The notes: generated from the letters alone by a model not told the origin. Positions 1-6,722 are shown, counted from the first letter of the stretch. The stretch: DNA of 6,828 nucleotides from Flavobacteriales bacterium UBA2426 (GCA_002342985.1 DDRC01000081.1:1222-8049), one strand, 5' to 3'. Translations and numbers: made by a program.

Positions 1-357
1 CGCATCCAGGCTGCTCGCGACGGAATCGAGCAGATGGTGCGCCACGAGCAGCCTGCCGGTGTGCCGGTGATGCCTGGCCTGGATGAGCGCATGCAATTGC
101 GCTATTGTTGCGGACCGCCGCCCCACGGCGCTCAGGGAATCAACGAGCTGCTCATGGTCATGGATCCGCTCCTGGACGATGAGCTGCGTGGACCTGGCGT
201 ATACGCCCTCGAGCGACGCGCGGGCAGCGCCGGTTTGCGGAAGGGCCTGCAACGGGAAGGCGGTGAGCCCAACCGCCATGATCGCCCAACCCAGCGGATT
301 CGCGGAGCGCCGGATGGATCCAGCCTTGAGCGCGCTTGATCCTGCCCGGGGCTCCAT
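1..357 (-). CDS. Exported or membrane-anchored helical protein, N-terminal part (cut by left edge)
   Basis: This frame starts with ATG at 357 and stays open for 119 codons to the left edge, so only the N-terminus is visible. Residues 1-18 are basic (KAGSIRRS), followed by a hydrophobic stretch at about 21-41 (GWAIMAVGLTAFPLQAL), consistent with a signal peptide or a single membrane anchor. After a short small-residue region (TGAARAS), residues 48-119 are helix-like, rich in Leu, Gln, His and Arg, with spacing that could form a coiled coil or helical repeats. I do not recognise the family. It begins 12 bases after the stop of the preceding small gene and in the same reading frame, so it probably belongs to the same operon as the response regulator. 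A periplasm-facing sensor, perhaps a histidine kinase, is possible from context only; no kinase motif lies in the visible part. Confidence 0.6.
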   Translation of the reverse strand, partial: MEPRAGSSALKAGSIRRSANPLGWAIMAVGLTAFPLQALPQTGAARASLEGVYARSTQLIVQERIHDHEQLVDSLSAVGRRSATIAQLHALIQARHHRHTGRLLVAHHLLDSVASSLDA

Positions 358-369
358 GGCTATCGGGGG

Positions 370-669
370 TCAACCGGTGATCGACCGGCCGTCACGGATG
401 GTCTTCCTATCCCTGGCCTTGATCATATTGTCCGCGATGACCAGCGCATTGAACTTGCGCAGGCTGCCGCCTCCTTGATGGACGATGCCCGTATCGATCG
501 TCCGTGTTGAGATCCCGGCGCCGGACAAGCAGGTGAAATGGACCAGCAGGAATGAGCTGTCTATCGTGTCCGTATCGGCCCGTAGGAAGCGGTAGTTGCC
601 CTGGCAGGTTCCCTGGACCTTGATGGATTTGCCGACTACTGGCGGCTCGATCTTCACCGTGAAGCTCAT
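370..669 (-). CDS. Small unrecognised protein (99 aa), paralogue of the gene before it
   Basis: It starts with ATG at 669 and ends with TGA at 370-372. I do not recognise the family. There is no signal peptide or membrane segment, and alternating hydrophobic residues (FTVKIEPP, SFLLVHFT, FNALVIAD) suggest a small beta-rich fold. Cysteines occur at 22 and 47. The last 27 residues (Phe73 to Gly99) align without gaps with Phe83 to Gly109 of the gene at 681-1010: 11 identities, including ARDR, a following Arg, and Gly, Ser and final Gly at matching places. The pair is therefore most likely a tandem duplication. The gap from the preceding gene is 11 bases. A hand count gives about 59% G+C here against about 67% in a sample of corA (2101-2280), a mild difference. 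Function unknown; cytoplasmic location inferred from the lack of a targeting signal. Confidence 0.7.
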   Translation of the reverse strand: MSFTVKIEPPVVGKSIKVQGTCQGNYRFLRADTDTIDSSFLLVHFTCLSGAGISTRTIDTGIVHQGGGSLRKFNALVIADNMIKARDRKTIRDGRSITG

Positions 670-680
670 GGCCTGCGCCT

Positions 681-1010
681 CTAGCCCATGCTGCTCAAGC
701 CGTTCCTCACTCGCCTACGGTCCCTGGCGACAACGGCATGGCCGACCACCACGATCGCGGAGAAGGATGTTCCTGCTTCTGAGGCCGGGTCATGTTCCAG
801 CTCGGTCTCGTGGATGTCATCCACTTCATTTCTCAGTTCCCCGCCGGTTTCCTCATAGAAGGCGACCATGTACCGCGGTGGATCGTTGCTCGGGTCATTT
901 GCGGGCTCAACCTCGAATCCGACCGGTTTCAGGTCGGCCGTGCGTTTGACCTTCACGGAGACCTTGCCTCCGCGGCCTGGCAGGATCACTTCAGCTGAGA
1001 GTACCGGCAT
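681..1010 (-). CDS. Small unrecognised acidic-centred protein (109 aa), tandem paralogue
   Basis: It starts with ATG at 1010, 12 bases after the response regulator stop, and ends with TAG at 681-683. I do not recognise the family. Residues 5-25 are strand-like (SAEVILPGRGGKVSVKVKRT). The middle (about 36-77) is rich in Asp, Glu and Pro and includes YMVAFYEETGG. The C-terminus has a hydrophobic strand (FSAIVVVGHAVV, 83-94), then the motif ARDR at 95-98 and a basic tail. This C-terminal block matches the neighbour at 370-669 residue for residue over 27 positions (11 identical, others such as Ile/Val and Lys/Arg conservative). The N-terminal VxxxPxxxGK pattern and the central VxF followed by a Gly also resemble it. 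No signal peptide or membrane segment is visible. Close coupling to the regulator gene suggests shared expression; the role is unknown. Confidence 0.7.
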   Translation of the reverse strand: MPVLSAEVILPGRGGKVSVKVKRTADLKPVGFEVEPANDPSNDPPRYMVAFYEETGGELRNEVDDIHETELEHDPASEAGTSFSAIVVVGHAVVARDRRRVRNGLSSMG

Positions 1011-1022
1011 GTCGTTCAGGTG

Positions 1023-1676
1023 TTAGTGCTCGCCCCACCCCCGTTCCATGGCATACTTCACCAGGCCGGCGATGTTGCGGCAGTCGAGTTTATGGAAAAT
1101 ATTCCTGCGGTGGGTCTCCACGGTGGGGACGCTGAGGAAGAGGGCCTCCGCGATCTCCTGCGTGGTGCGCTCCTGGAGGATGAGCTTCACGATCTGCATT
1201 TCCCGCTTCGTGAGCGGGCCATACTTCAGTTCGCCTTCCCGGTCGGCATTCCGGTCGGCTTTGGACGCCAATTCCCGCAGGGCCTGCGCGATGTACTGGC
1301 CCCCTTCGGCCACGGTGCGGATGGCGGCCAGCAGTTCGTCCTTCTCGATGGTCTTGAGCAGGTAACCGCCCACGCCGCTATCGAGCAGCTCCAGCACGAA
1401 TTCCTTGTGGCCATACATGCTGAGCACGATCACGCGGGTATCCGGGCTCGCCTTCCGCATGCGCTTGCTGGCCTCGATGCCGTCCATGCCCGGCATGTTG
1501 ATGTCCATGAGGACGAGGTCGGGCTTGTGGGTGCTCACCAGGTCCAGTGCGGTGCGCCCGTTGTTCGCCTTGCCCACGATGCGCAATTCGGGCATGCGCT
1601 CCAACAGGCTCTCTATGCCATCCAGGAAGATGCTCTGGTCGTCAACCAGGATAAGGGAGTACTGCTGCTTCACCAT
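1023..1676 (-). CDS. NarL/FixJ-family two-component response regulator (LuxR-type DNA binding)
   Basis: This 217-residue transcription regulator should be phosphorylated by a partner histidine kinase and then bind promoter DNA. The receiver domain (about 5-122) has the acidic pair Asp12/Asp13, the phospho-acceptor Asp58 in LMDINMPGMDG, the switch Ser86 in VIVLSMYG, Tyr105 and the conserved Lys108 (GYLLK). A linker leads to a LuxR/GerE helix-turn-helix at about 153-213 (LTKREMQIVKLI, TTQEIAEALFLS, VPTVETHRRNIFHKL). Domain order and length are normal for the family. I chose ATG at 1676 because the receiver's first strand begins right after it; an upstream in-frame TTG at 1712 would only add 12 unmatched residues. 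It follows corA after 76 bases and is followed at 12 bases by the small paralogous genes. No kinase gene is recognisable in the window, so its signal and targets cannot be named. Confidence 0.95.
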   Translation of the reverse strand: MVKQQYSLILVDDQSIFLDGIESLLERMPELRIVGKANNGRTALDLVSTHKPDLVLMDINMPGMDGIEASKRMRKASPDTRVIVLSMYGHKEFVLELLDSGVGGYLLKTIEKDELLAAIRTVAEGGQYIAQALRELASKADRNADREGELKYGPLTKREMQIVKLILQERTTQEIAEALFLSVPTVETHRRNIFHKLDCRNIAGLVKYAMERGWGEH

Positions 1677-1681
1677 CGGGG

Positions 1682-1712
1682 CAAAAATGCCGGGGAGGGC
1701 AAGGTGCTGCAA
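1682..1712 (-). promoter_or_regulatory. Possible Bacteroidota-type promoter for the response regulator gene
   Basis: On the minus strand, TTG at 1712-1710 is followed after 20 bases by CATTTTTG (1689-1682). This differs at one position from the Bacteroidota -7 consensus TAnnTTTG, and the spacing fits the known -33/-7 arrangement. Transcription would begin close to the ATG at 1676, giving a very short leader or none. The match is short and could be chance, and the regulator could equally be read through from corA. Confidence 0.3.
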
Positions 1713-1752
1713 TACTGGTAAACCATGATATGTCGGTGCGCCCCCCGGAGGC

Positions 1753-2814
1753 TCACAGCCACCGCTTCCGCCTGAACCAGGCCAGCATCAGCATGGCGAT
1801 GACGGCCATCACGGTCATCACCCCGAAGTAGCCATGGCGCCAGCGCAGCTCGGGCATGTGGTCGAAGTTCATCCCGTAGATGCCCACCACGAAGGTGAGC
1901 GGGATGAAGATGGTGCTGATGATGGTGAGCAGCTTCATCACCTGGGTCATGCGCGCGTTCTGCCCGGCGTGGTAGGTGTTCTCCAGGCTGGTGAGCAGCT
2001 CCCGGAACACGCCGATGGTCTCTGCGATGTAGACCGTGTGGTCCTGCAGGTCGTTGATGTAGCGCCGCGTCGCCTTGTCGATCAGCGGGCTCTGGATGGT
2101 GCTGAGCCTCCCGGCCAGCTCGCGGGTGGGGGTGACGTAGCGGTTCACCGTGATGAGCGCGGCCCGCAGCTCCTGGATGGTGAGCAGGTCCTCGTTGCCC
2201 GGGCGCACCATCACCTTGCGCTCCAATTGCTCGATGCGGCGGCCCAGGTCGTCCACGATGACGAAGTACTGGTCCACGATGACGTCGAGCAGGGCGTACA
2301 TGAGGTAGTCGCTGCCGCTGCGCCTTACGCGGCCCAGATCGTTGCGGATGCGCTCGCGGATGGGGTCGAGGACATCCCCCGGCCGCTCCTGGAAGGAGAT
2401 GACCAGCCCCTTGCGCAGCACGAAGCAGATCTGCTCCTGCTCGATGCCGCCCGTCTCCTTGTCGAGCCCCAGCATCTTGGCCACGACGAAGAGCGTGTCC
2501 TGGTATTCCTCCACCTTCGGGCGGTGGTCCGTGTTCAGGATGTCCTCCAACAGCAACGGATGCAGGCCGAACCGCTCCCCGATGGTGCCCAGGAAGCCCT
2601 CGCTGTTCAACCCATCGATGTCGAGCCAGGTGACGGTGGTCTCGGCATCGGCATCCGCATAATCCGCGATGCTTACGAGCACGCGCTCCTCCATGCGGTC
2701 CGTGCTGAAGGTGAACAGATGCAGCGTGGGATGTGCCGCTTCCGTTCCGGAAACCATCACCAGGGAGCCTGGCGGCAGTCCGGCCTTTCCGGCCCGGCTC
2801 TTCACCTTCTTCAT
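1753..2814 (-). CDS. corA: CorA-family magnesium/cobalt transport channel
   Basis: CorA proteins form homopentameric inner-membrane channels that take up Mg2+ (and Co2+, sometimes Ni2+). This 353-residue protein has the whole family layout: a large cytoplasmic N-terminal domain including LPPGSLV (13-19), WLDIDGL (63-69) and the characteristic HPLLLEDILN with RPKVEEY (85-104), a long stalk helix (about 200-290), then two membrane helices near 295-313 and 328-346. The selectivity signature Gly-Met-Asn is at 314-316 (YGMNF), followed by the loop MPELRW and a basic end (RRKRWL). Length and motifs resemble the Thermotoga maritima type of CorA. Start: ATG at 2814, whose first bases overlap the mscS stop (ATGA). 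A longer in-frame reading to 2958 lies inside mscS, has low-complexity His/Pro/Arg content and is rejected. No Mg2+-sensing leader is visible, and coupling to mscS suggests co-translation. Confidence 0.95.
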   Translation of the reverse strand: MKKVKSRAGKAGLPPGSLVMVSGTEAAHPTLHLFTFSTDRMEERVLVSIADYADADAETTVTWLDIDGLNSEGFLGTIGERFGLHPLLLEDILNTDHRPKVEEYQDTLFVVAKMLGLDKETGGIEQEQICFVLRKGLVISFQERPGDVLDPIRERIRNDLGRVRRSGSDYLMYALLDVIVDQYFVIVDDLGRRIEQLERKVMVRPGNEDLLTIQELRAALITVNRYVTPTRELAGRLSTIQSPLIDKATRRYINDLQDHTVYIAETIGVFRELLTSLENTYHAGQNARMTQVMKLLTIISTIFIPLTFVVGIYGMNFDHMPELRWRHGYFGVMTVMAVIAMLMLAWFRRKRWL

Positions 2815-3680
2815 GCCTGGTTCCTGGCGATGAGGTCCTTCACATGCACCGTGCGCTGCGGGTAGGGGATGGTGATGCCCTCCCGATCGAAGCGGAGCTT
2901 GATGCTGCGGTTGAGGTCGTAGTGCATCATGCGCGCGCCCACGGGCTCTTTCGCCCACGCATAGGCGCGGAGCACCACGGCGCTCTCGTCCAGCCGTATC
3001 ACGCGCACGAGCACCTTGGGCAGGTTGCGCTTCACCTCCTCCGGCGTGCGCTTATCGATGCAGTCGGGGTGCGCGCTGCATTCTTCCTGGAGCAGGGCCA
3101 TGGCGCGGTCCAGGTCGCTCTCGTAGCTCACGCGCACCTCCACGAACTCGCAGGTCTCCTCCTCCGTGATGCTGCTGTTCACGATGACATCGTCGCTGAT
3201 CACCGCGTTGGGGATGATCACGCGGCGGTTCTCGAAGGTGACGATGACGGTGTGCCGCAGGGTGATGTCCTCCACCACGCCGCTGTCGATGGCGCCCACT
3301 TTGATCACATCGCCTACGCGGAAGGGCTTGAAGCTGACGATGAAGATGCCGCTGATGATGTTGCTGAAGGCGCGCTGGGTGGCCAGGCCGAGGATGGCCA
3401 CGAGGATGCCGGCGCCAGCGAACAAGGTGATGGCCAGCTGCTTGAACGATGGGATGCTGTACACGATCGCCGTGAAGGCCAGCGTGCCCACGATGAAGCG
3501 GATGGCATTGCGCAGGAACCGGTAGCGCGTGCGGTCCTCGTACCCCTGTTCGCTGCGCAGGTAGGTGCGGCGCAGCAGCTTGCGGATGATGCGCTCCGCC
3601 ACGAAGGCGCCCCCCACGATGAGCGCCACCTTGAGCAGGAGCAGCAGATTGATGCCGAGGGTGTCGAGCAGGTCCTTCAC
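2811..3680 (-). CDS. Small MscS-family mechanosensitive ion channel
   Basis: MscS-type channels are inner-membrane heptamers that open under membrane tension and release solutes during osmotic downshock. This 289-residue protein is close to the minimal family size. It has three predicted membrane helices: about 10-29, 58-77, and the pore-lining TM3 at about 82-116, with the Gly/Ala-rich LFAGAGILVAILGLATQ followed by FSNIISGIF. Next come FKPFRVGDVIKVG (117-129) and the beta (Sm-like) domain GVVEDITLRHTVI with IIPNAVI (134-161). The C-terminal alpha/beta domain ends with EGITIPYPQRTVHV (267-280), the usual family ending. The start is GTG at 3680: no ATG lies nearby upstream in frame, and this start keeps TM1 complete. 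The gene is 45 bases after pepE, and its stop overlaps the corA ATG. The specific subtype (MscS, YnaI-like or other) cannot be fixed by eye. Confidence 0.93.
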   Translation of the reverse strand: MKDLLDTLGINLLLLLKVALIVGGAFVAERIIRKLLRRTYLRSEQGYEDRTRYRFLRNAIRFIVGTLAFTAIVYSIPSFKQLAITLFAGAGILVAILGLATQRAFSNIISGIFIVSFKPFRVGDVIKVGAIDSGVVEDITLRHTVIVTFENRRVIIPNAVISDDVIVNSSITEEETCEFVEVRVSYESDLDRAMALLQEECSAHPDCIDKRTPEEVKRNLPKVLVRVIRLDESAVVLRAYAWAKEPVGARMMHYDLNRSIKLRFDREGITIPYPQRTVHVKDLIARNQA

Positions 3681-3684
3681 CGTG

Positions 3685-3722
3685 GGCCGAAAGTAAGGGC
3701 GCGCGGTTACCGCCCTTCGGCC
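3685..3722 (-). terminator. Bulged hairpin between pepE and mscS (possible weak terminator or regulatory stem)
   Basis: The arms GGCCGAA (3685-3691) and TTCGGCC (3716-3722) pair, and inside them GGGCG (3697-3701) pairs with CGCCC (3711-3715). This gives 12 base pairs with a five-base bulge (3692-3696) and a nine-base loop. It lies directly after the pepE stop and takes up most of the 45-base gap. No T-run follows on the minus strand, so it is not a classic intrinsic terminator. It may instead limit read-through, protect the pepE mRNA end or affect mscS translation. Confidence 0.4.
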
Positions 3723-3725
3723 GTT

Positions 3726-4433
3726 TCAGATGCCGCCGAGGGAGGCGCGCAGCTCGGTGCCCCCGGCCACTTCAAGGGGGGGCTCTCCATGCCGGAACAC
3801 CTTCATGCCGCTGCCTTCCAGGCGCACCGTGCCGCCCTGGACATGCAGCAGCGCCCCTTCGCGCAGGCCGGCCACGGTCATCCGGGGGTTGAGCGCCAGG
3901 AACTCGGCGATGCGCTGATCGCGGCTCTCGCCGCCATGCCCTGGAATGGTGGCCTCGGTGTAGTGCGGGTTGATCTGGAACTGGACCAGGTGCATGGCGC
4001 GCAGGCTCGGCGGCTCCACGATGGGCATGTCGTTCGTGGTCATGATGGTGGGGCAGGCCACGTTGCTGCCGGCGCTCCAGCCGATGTAGGGCAAGCCGTT
4101 CCGCACACGGTCGGCGATGGCCTTGAGCAGGTGCGAACGGTAGAGCGCGCGCAGGAGCAGGAAGGTGTTGCCGCCGCCCACCGCCACCGCGTCGGCTCCA
4201 TTCAGAGCGGCTACCGGATCGGACTCGCGGTGCAGGCTGAGCAGCTCGCAGCCGAATCCGCCGAAGACCTGCGCCACCTTGTCCGCATAGGCGTCGAGCA
4301 TAGCGTCCGGGGCGGCGAAGGGTACGAAGGCGATGCGCCTGCGGTTCTTGAGGAACGCTGCCGCATAGGGCTGGGGCCAGGTGAAGAAGGGTTCGCCAGG
4401 GAGCGTGGAGTTGGAGAGCAGCAGCAGTTCCAT
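3726..4433 (-). CDS. pepE: Peptidase E, aspartyl dipeptidase (MEROPS family S51)
   Basis: Peptidase E is a cytoplasmic serine peptidase that splits dipeptides with N-terminal aspartate (Asp-Xaa) and helps recycle peptides. The 235-residue product is close to the roughly 229 residues of the Salmonella enzyme. All key residues fall at the same numbers as in Salmonella: nucleophile Ser120 in the elbow GWSAGS (118-123), Asp135 (TTNDMP) and His157 (INPHYTE). The Gly-rich turn GGGNTF (86-91) is also typical. The N-terminal MELLLLSNST and the strand IAFVPFA (34-40) match the class I glutamine-amidotransferase-like fold. It starts with ATG at 4433, nine bases after the stop of the preceding envelope protein, so co-transcription with that gene is likely. 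There is no signal peptide. The reaction is well supported; the physiological link to its neighbours is unknown. Confidence 0.94.
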   Translation of the reverse strand: MELLLLSNSTLPGEPFFTWPQPYAAAFLKNRRRIAFVPFAAPDAMLDAYADKVAQVFGGFGCELLSLHRESDPVAALNGADAVAVGGGNTFLLLRALYRSHLLKAIADRVRNGLPYIGWSAGSNVACPTIMTTNDMPIVEPPSLRAMHLVQFQINPHYTEATIPGHGGESRDQRIAEFLALNPRMTVAGLREGALLHVQGGTVRLEGSGMKVFRHGEPPLEVAGGTELRASLGGI

Positions 4434-4442
4434 GCCGCTATG

Positions 4443-6722
4443 TTACGGAACCACCTCGCCTTGCAGAACAAGGTCGAAGCGCAGGTGCTCGCCATCGGTC
4501 TCCACCACCACGATGCGGGTGAGCGGCCCCGGTTGCGCCCGGCCATTGAAGGTGACCTCCACCACGGCCGAGTCGCCCGGTGCGAGCGGGGCCTTGGGCA
4601 GGTCGGCGGTGGTGCAGCCGCAATCGGCCTCGGCTTTCACCAGTCGCAGCGGACGGTTGCCGGTGTTGGAGATGGTGAAAGGCACCTTGCGCTCGGCGCC
4701 TTGGGCCATCGCTCCCACGTGCTGCACGATACGCACGGCCTCCGTGGTCTCCTCGCGGCGTGTAAGGCCGATGCGCACCACCTCGATCCTTCGCTCGCGC
4801 ATGGCTTCCACGCTGTGCACGCTGCGCTGCGGGTCGCGCACGTCATCGCTCACACCGGCCTGCGAGCGCTCCTCGCCGAAGGGCAGGTTCTGCACGGAAA
4901 GGCGCGCGCCATTGGGTGCGGTTCCGTCGAGGTAGGCGGTGAGTGCGCCGCCTTCGGCGATGCGCAGGTGGTTGCGCAGGCTCTGGATGCGGCGCATGCT
5001 GAGGTAACGGTTGTAGTCGTTGCGCGCGAGCGGGCTGGCATGGCCGCGCACCTCCAAGGTGATGGATGTGCCCTCAGCCAGGACCGGAGCGAGGCTGCGT
5101 GCCAACTCACCCAGTCGCTCGAATCCCCGGTCCACCTCATCGGTGAAGAAGCGCCGGACCGCCGCGGAATCGCCGGCGAGCGATTCGTAGTCGACCTGCA
5201 GGCGCTTGTAACGGAGGTAGGCCTCGCTGTAGGGTTGAGCAGTGGTGGGGCTCCAGCTGCGCGGTTCGGGATCGTCATTGTGGAAGTAGAGTACGAGGGG
5301 CGGTTCGCGCTGCCAGCCCACGAGCCGCTCGAGCGCGGTCAGGGGCCGGATGGGGGCTGTTGCGGTATCGGCAGAGGCCAGATCAGCGGCGGTGTCGAGG
5401 CGCTCAAGCCGGAGCCGATAGAGGTCATTGCAGCAGGTCTCGCCCTTGCTGGCGAAGGAGCCGGCACGGTTGCTGGTGAGCCAGAGCTCGTTGCGAGCGG
5501 GATACCACGCGGGATAGAGGTCGTTGGCGGGGCTGTTGACGGGCAGGCCGGCGTGCACGGGGGCGGAGAAGACATCGGCCCCCCATCGGCTGCGGAAGAT
5601 GTCGTAGCCGCCCAGCCCGGGATGAAAGTCGCTGCTGAACCAGAGCGTGCGCGAATCGGCATCGTACCACGGGCAGCGCTCATTGCCCGGCGAATTCACG
5701 AAGCGGTCGAGCGGGAAGAGGTTGCGTGCCGTGCCGTTGTGGAACTCGGCCATCCAGAGGTCGAATCCGCCGGCGCCGCCTTCCCTGTCGCTTGCGAAGA
5801 GCAGCATCTCACGTTCGTCCCACCAGGCGATCATGGGCTGGGTGCTCGTCTGCCCCTCGCCGATCCCCGGCAGCAGCGTGGCTTCGCCGATGCGCCCCTG
5901 TTCGTCCACCGGCGCGATGTGGATGCGGCACAGCGGCGCGCACCGCGTGAAGAGGATCCACCGGCCATCCAGGCTCCATGCCGCATTCGCGTTGTCGCCG
6001 ATGGCATTGATGGCATCCGCCGCCTGGGTCGCCTGTTGCCACGGCTGGCGCAGGGATACGTGCAGCAGTGCCGACCGATAGGCGGCGGTATCCTCCACCT
6101 CGCCCTCCTTGTTCAGCTTCCCGCGCAGGCTGGCGAACCAAAGCAGGCTGTCAGGCCCGATGCGCGCGCCGTACTCGCTGTCGTAGCCGTTCACGGGCTG
6201 GGGCAGATGCTCCAAGCGGATCGCGCTGTCGGCGCGCAGCGTCCGGGCCATTCCGCAGCCGATGAGGGCATTGGCAGCGCGCTGCGCCAGGACCGAGGAC
6301 TTGTCCTTCTCCTTCTGCAGCACCCTGTTCCAGGTGCGCTCGGCGGCTCCGGGGTCGCCCATGCACAGCTGCATCTCGCCCAGCCAGCGGAGCGCTTCGC
6401 GATGGGTGCGTCCCTGGTCCTTCCGGTGGACGCGGTCGTAGAGCGCGGCGGCACGGTCGTATTGGTGGCTCAGCCTGCAGGCTTCGGCCTGTTTCCATTG
6501 CAGGCTCATGCGGCCGGCATCGATGGCCAGCGCGCCATCGTAGAACCGGGTGGCCCCGTAGTACTCGCCGCGTGCCATGGCAGCATCGCCCCATTGCGTC
6601 CATTGCTCGATGCTCTGCGCCGACGCGGTTGCGGCAGTGAGGGCCAGGAGGAAGGCCGCCGCCGCGAACAGCACCGGGCGCTTGGCTGGAACGGGGCTTT
6701 CGGTCCTCATAGGCGCGGTCAT
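4443..6722 (-). CDS. Exported TPR / PD40 propeller / OmpA-like / DUF1573 envelope protein
   Basis: A 759-residue exported protein, probably periplasmic or at the outer membrane. A signal peptide with hydrophobic core FAAAAFLLAL is likely cleaved after ATASA (residue 35). Residues 41-140 hold about three TPR-like helical pairs (WTQWGDAAMARGEYYGATRF and two after it). Four PD40 (WD40-like) repeats follow near 247-260, 295-323, 348-376 and 401-435, with signatures such as FASDREGGAGGFDLW and FSSDFHPGLGGYDIF. An OmpA-like region (about 476-650) contains LEVRGHASPLARNDYN, LSMRRIQSLRNHL and the closing GEERSQAG with RRIEV. Residues 660-757 are a DUF1573 domain (FTISNTGNRPLRL, ADCGCTT, PLAPGDSAVVEV, LQGEV). 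I chose ATG at 6722, which overlaps the upstream stop (TGATG); ATG at 6740 or 6710 is possible. OmpA-like relatives bind peptidoglycan, but the diaminopimelate-contacting Asp is Ser563 here. Role inferred: envelope scaffold or motility/secretion accessory; not shown. Confidence 0.88.
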   Translation of the reverse strand: MTAPMRTESPVPAKRPVLFAAAAFLLALTAATASAQSIEQWTQWGDAAMARGEYYGATRFYDGALAIDAGRMSLQWKQAEACRLSHQYDRAAALYDRVHRKDQGRTHREALRWLGEMQLCMGDPGAAERTWNRVLQKEKDKSSVLAQRAANALIGCGMARTLRADSAIRLEHLPQPVNGYDSEYGARIGPDSLLWFASLRGKLNKEGEVEDTAAYRSALLHVSLRQPWQQATQAADAINAIGDNANAAWSLDGRWILFTRCAPLCRIHIAPVDEQGRIGEATLLPGIGEGQTSTQPMIAWWDEREMLLFASDREGGAGGFDLWMAEFHNGTARNLFPLDRFVNSPGNERCPWYDADSRTLWFSSDFHPGLGGYDIFRSRWGADVFSAPVHAGLPVNSPANDLYPAWYPARNELWLTSNRAGSFASKGETCCNDLYRLRLERLDTAADLASADTATAPIRPLTALERLVGWQREPPLVLYFHNDDPEPRSWSPTTAQPYSEAYLRYKRLQVDYESLAGDSAAVRRFFTDEVDRGFERLGELARSLAPVLAEGTSITLEVRGHASPLARNDYNRYLSMRRIQSLRNHLRIAEGGALTAYLDGTAPNGARLSVQNLPFGEERSQAGVSDDVRDPQRSVHSVEAMRERRIEVVRIGLTRREETTEAVRIVQHVGAMAQGAERKVPFTISNTGNRPLRLVKAEADCGCTTADLPKAPLAPGDSAVVEVTFNGRAQPGPLTRIVVVETDGEHLRFDLVLQGEVVP

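Noticed and set aside
158..373. Minus-strand frame of 71 codons at the left side
   Set aside because: Another minus-strand frame from 357 is open to the window edge, has a convincing hydrophobic export segment and fits the operon spacing; this one is Arg/Pro/Gly-rich and overlaps it.
1677..1700. Short GGCA-TTTT-TGCC hairpin before the regulator ATG as a terminator of corA
   Set aside because: Only four base pairs and no T-run after it; too weak to call.
1677..1712. Upstream TTG start for the response regulator
   Set aside because: Adds 12 residues before the first receiver strand that the family does not have; ATG at 1676 fits better.
1020..1721. Plus-strand frame of 233 codons opposite the response regulator
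   Set aside because: Covers exactly the regulator gene on the other strand and shows no family motifs.
1834..2865. A 343-codon plus-strand frame opposite corA
   Set aside because: Shadow of corA; rich in His, Gln, Val and Asp with no domain pattern, while the opposite strand encodes a complete CorA with GMN motif.
2815..2958. N-terminal extension of CorA by 48 residues
   Set aside because: The extension lies inside mscS in another frame, has His/Pro/Arg-rich shadow-like content, and CorA homology begins right after the ATG at 2814.
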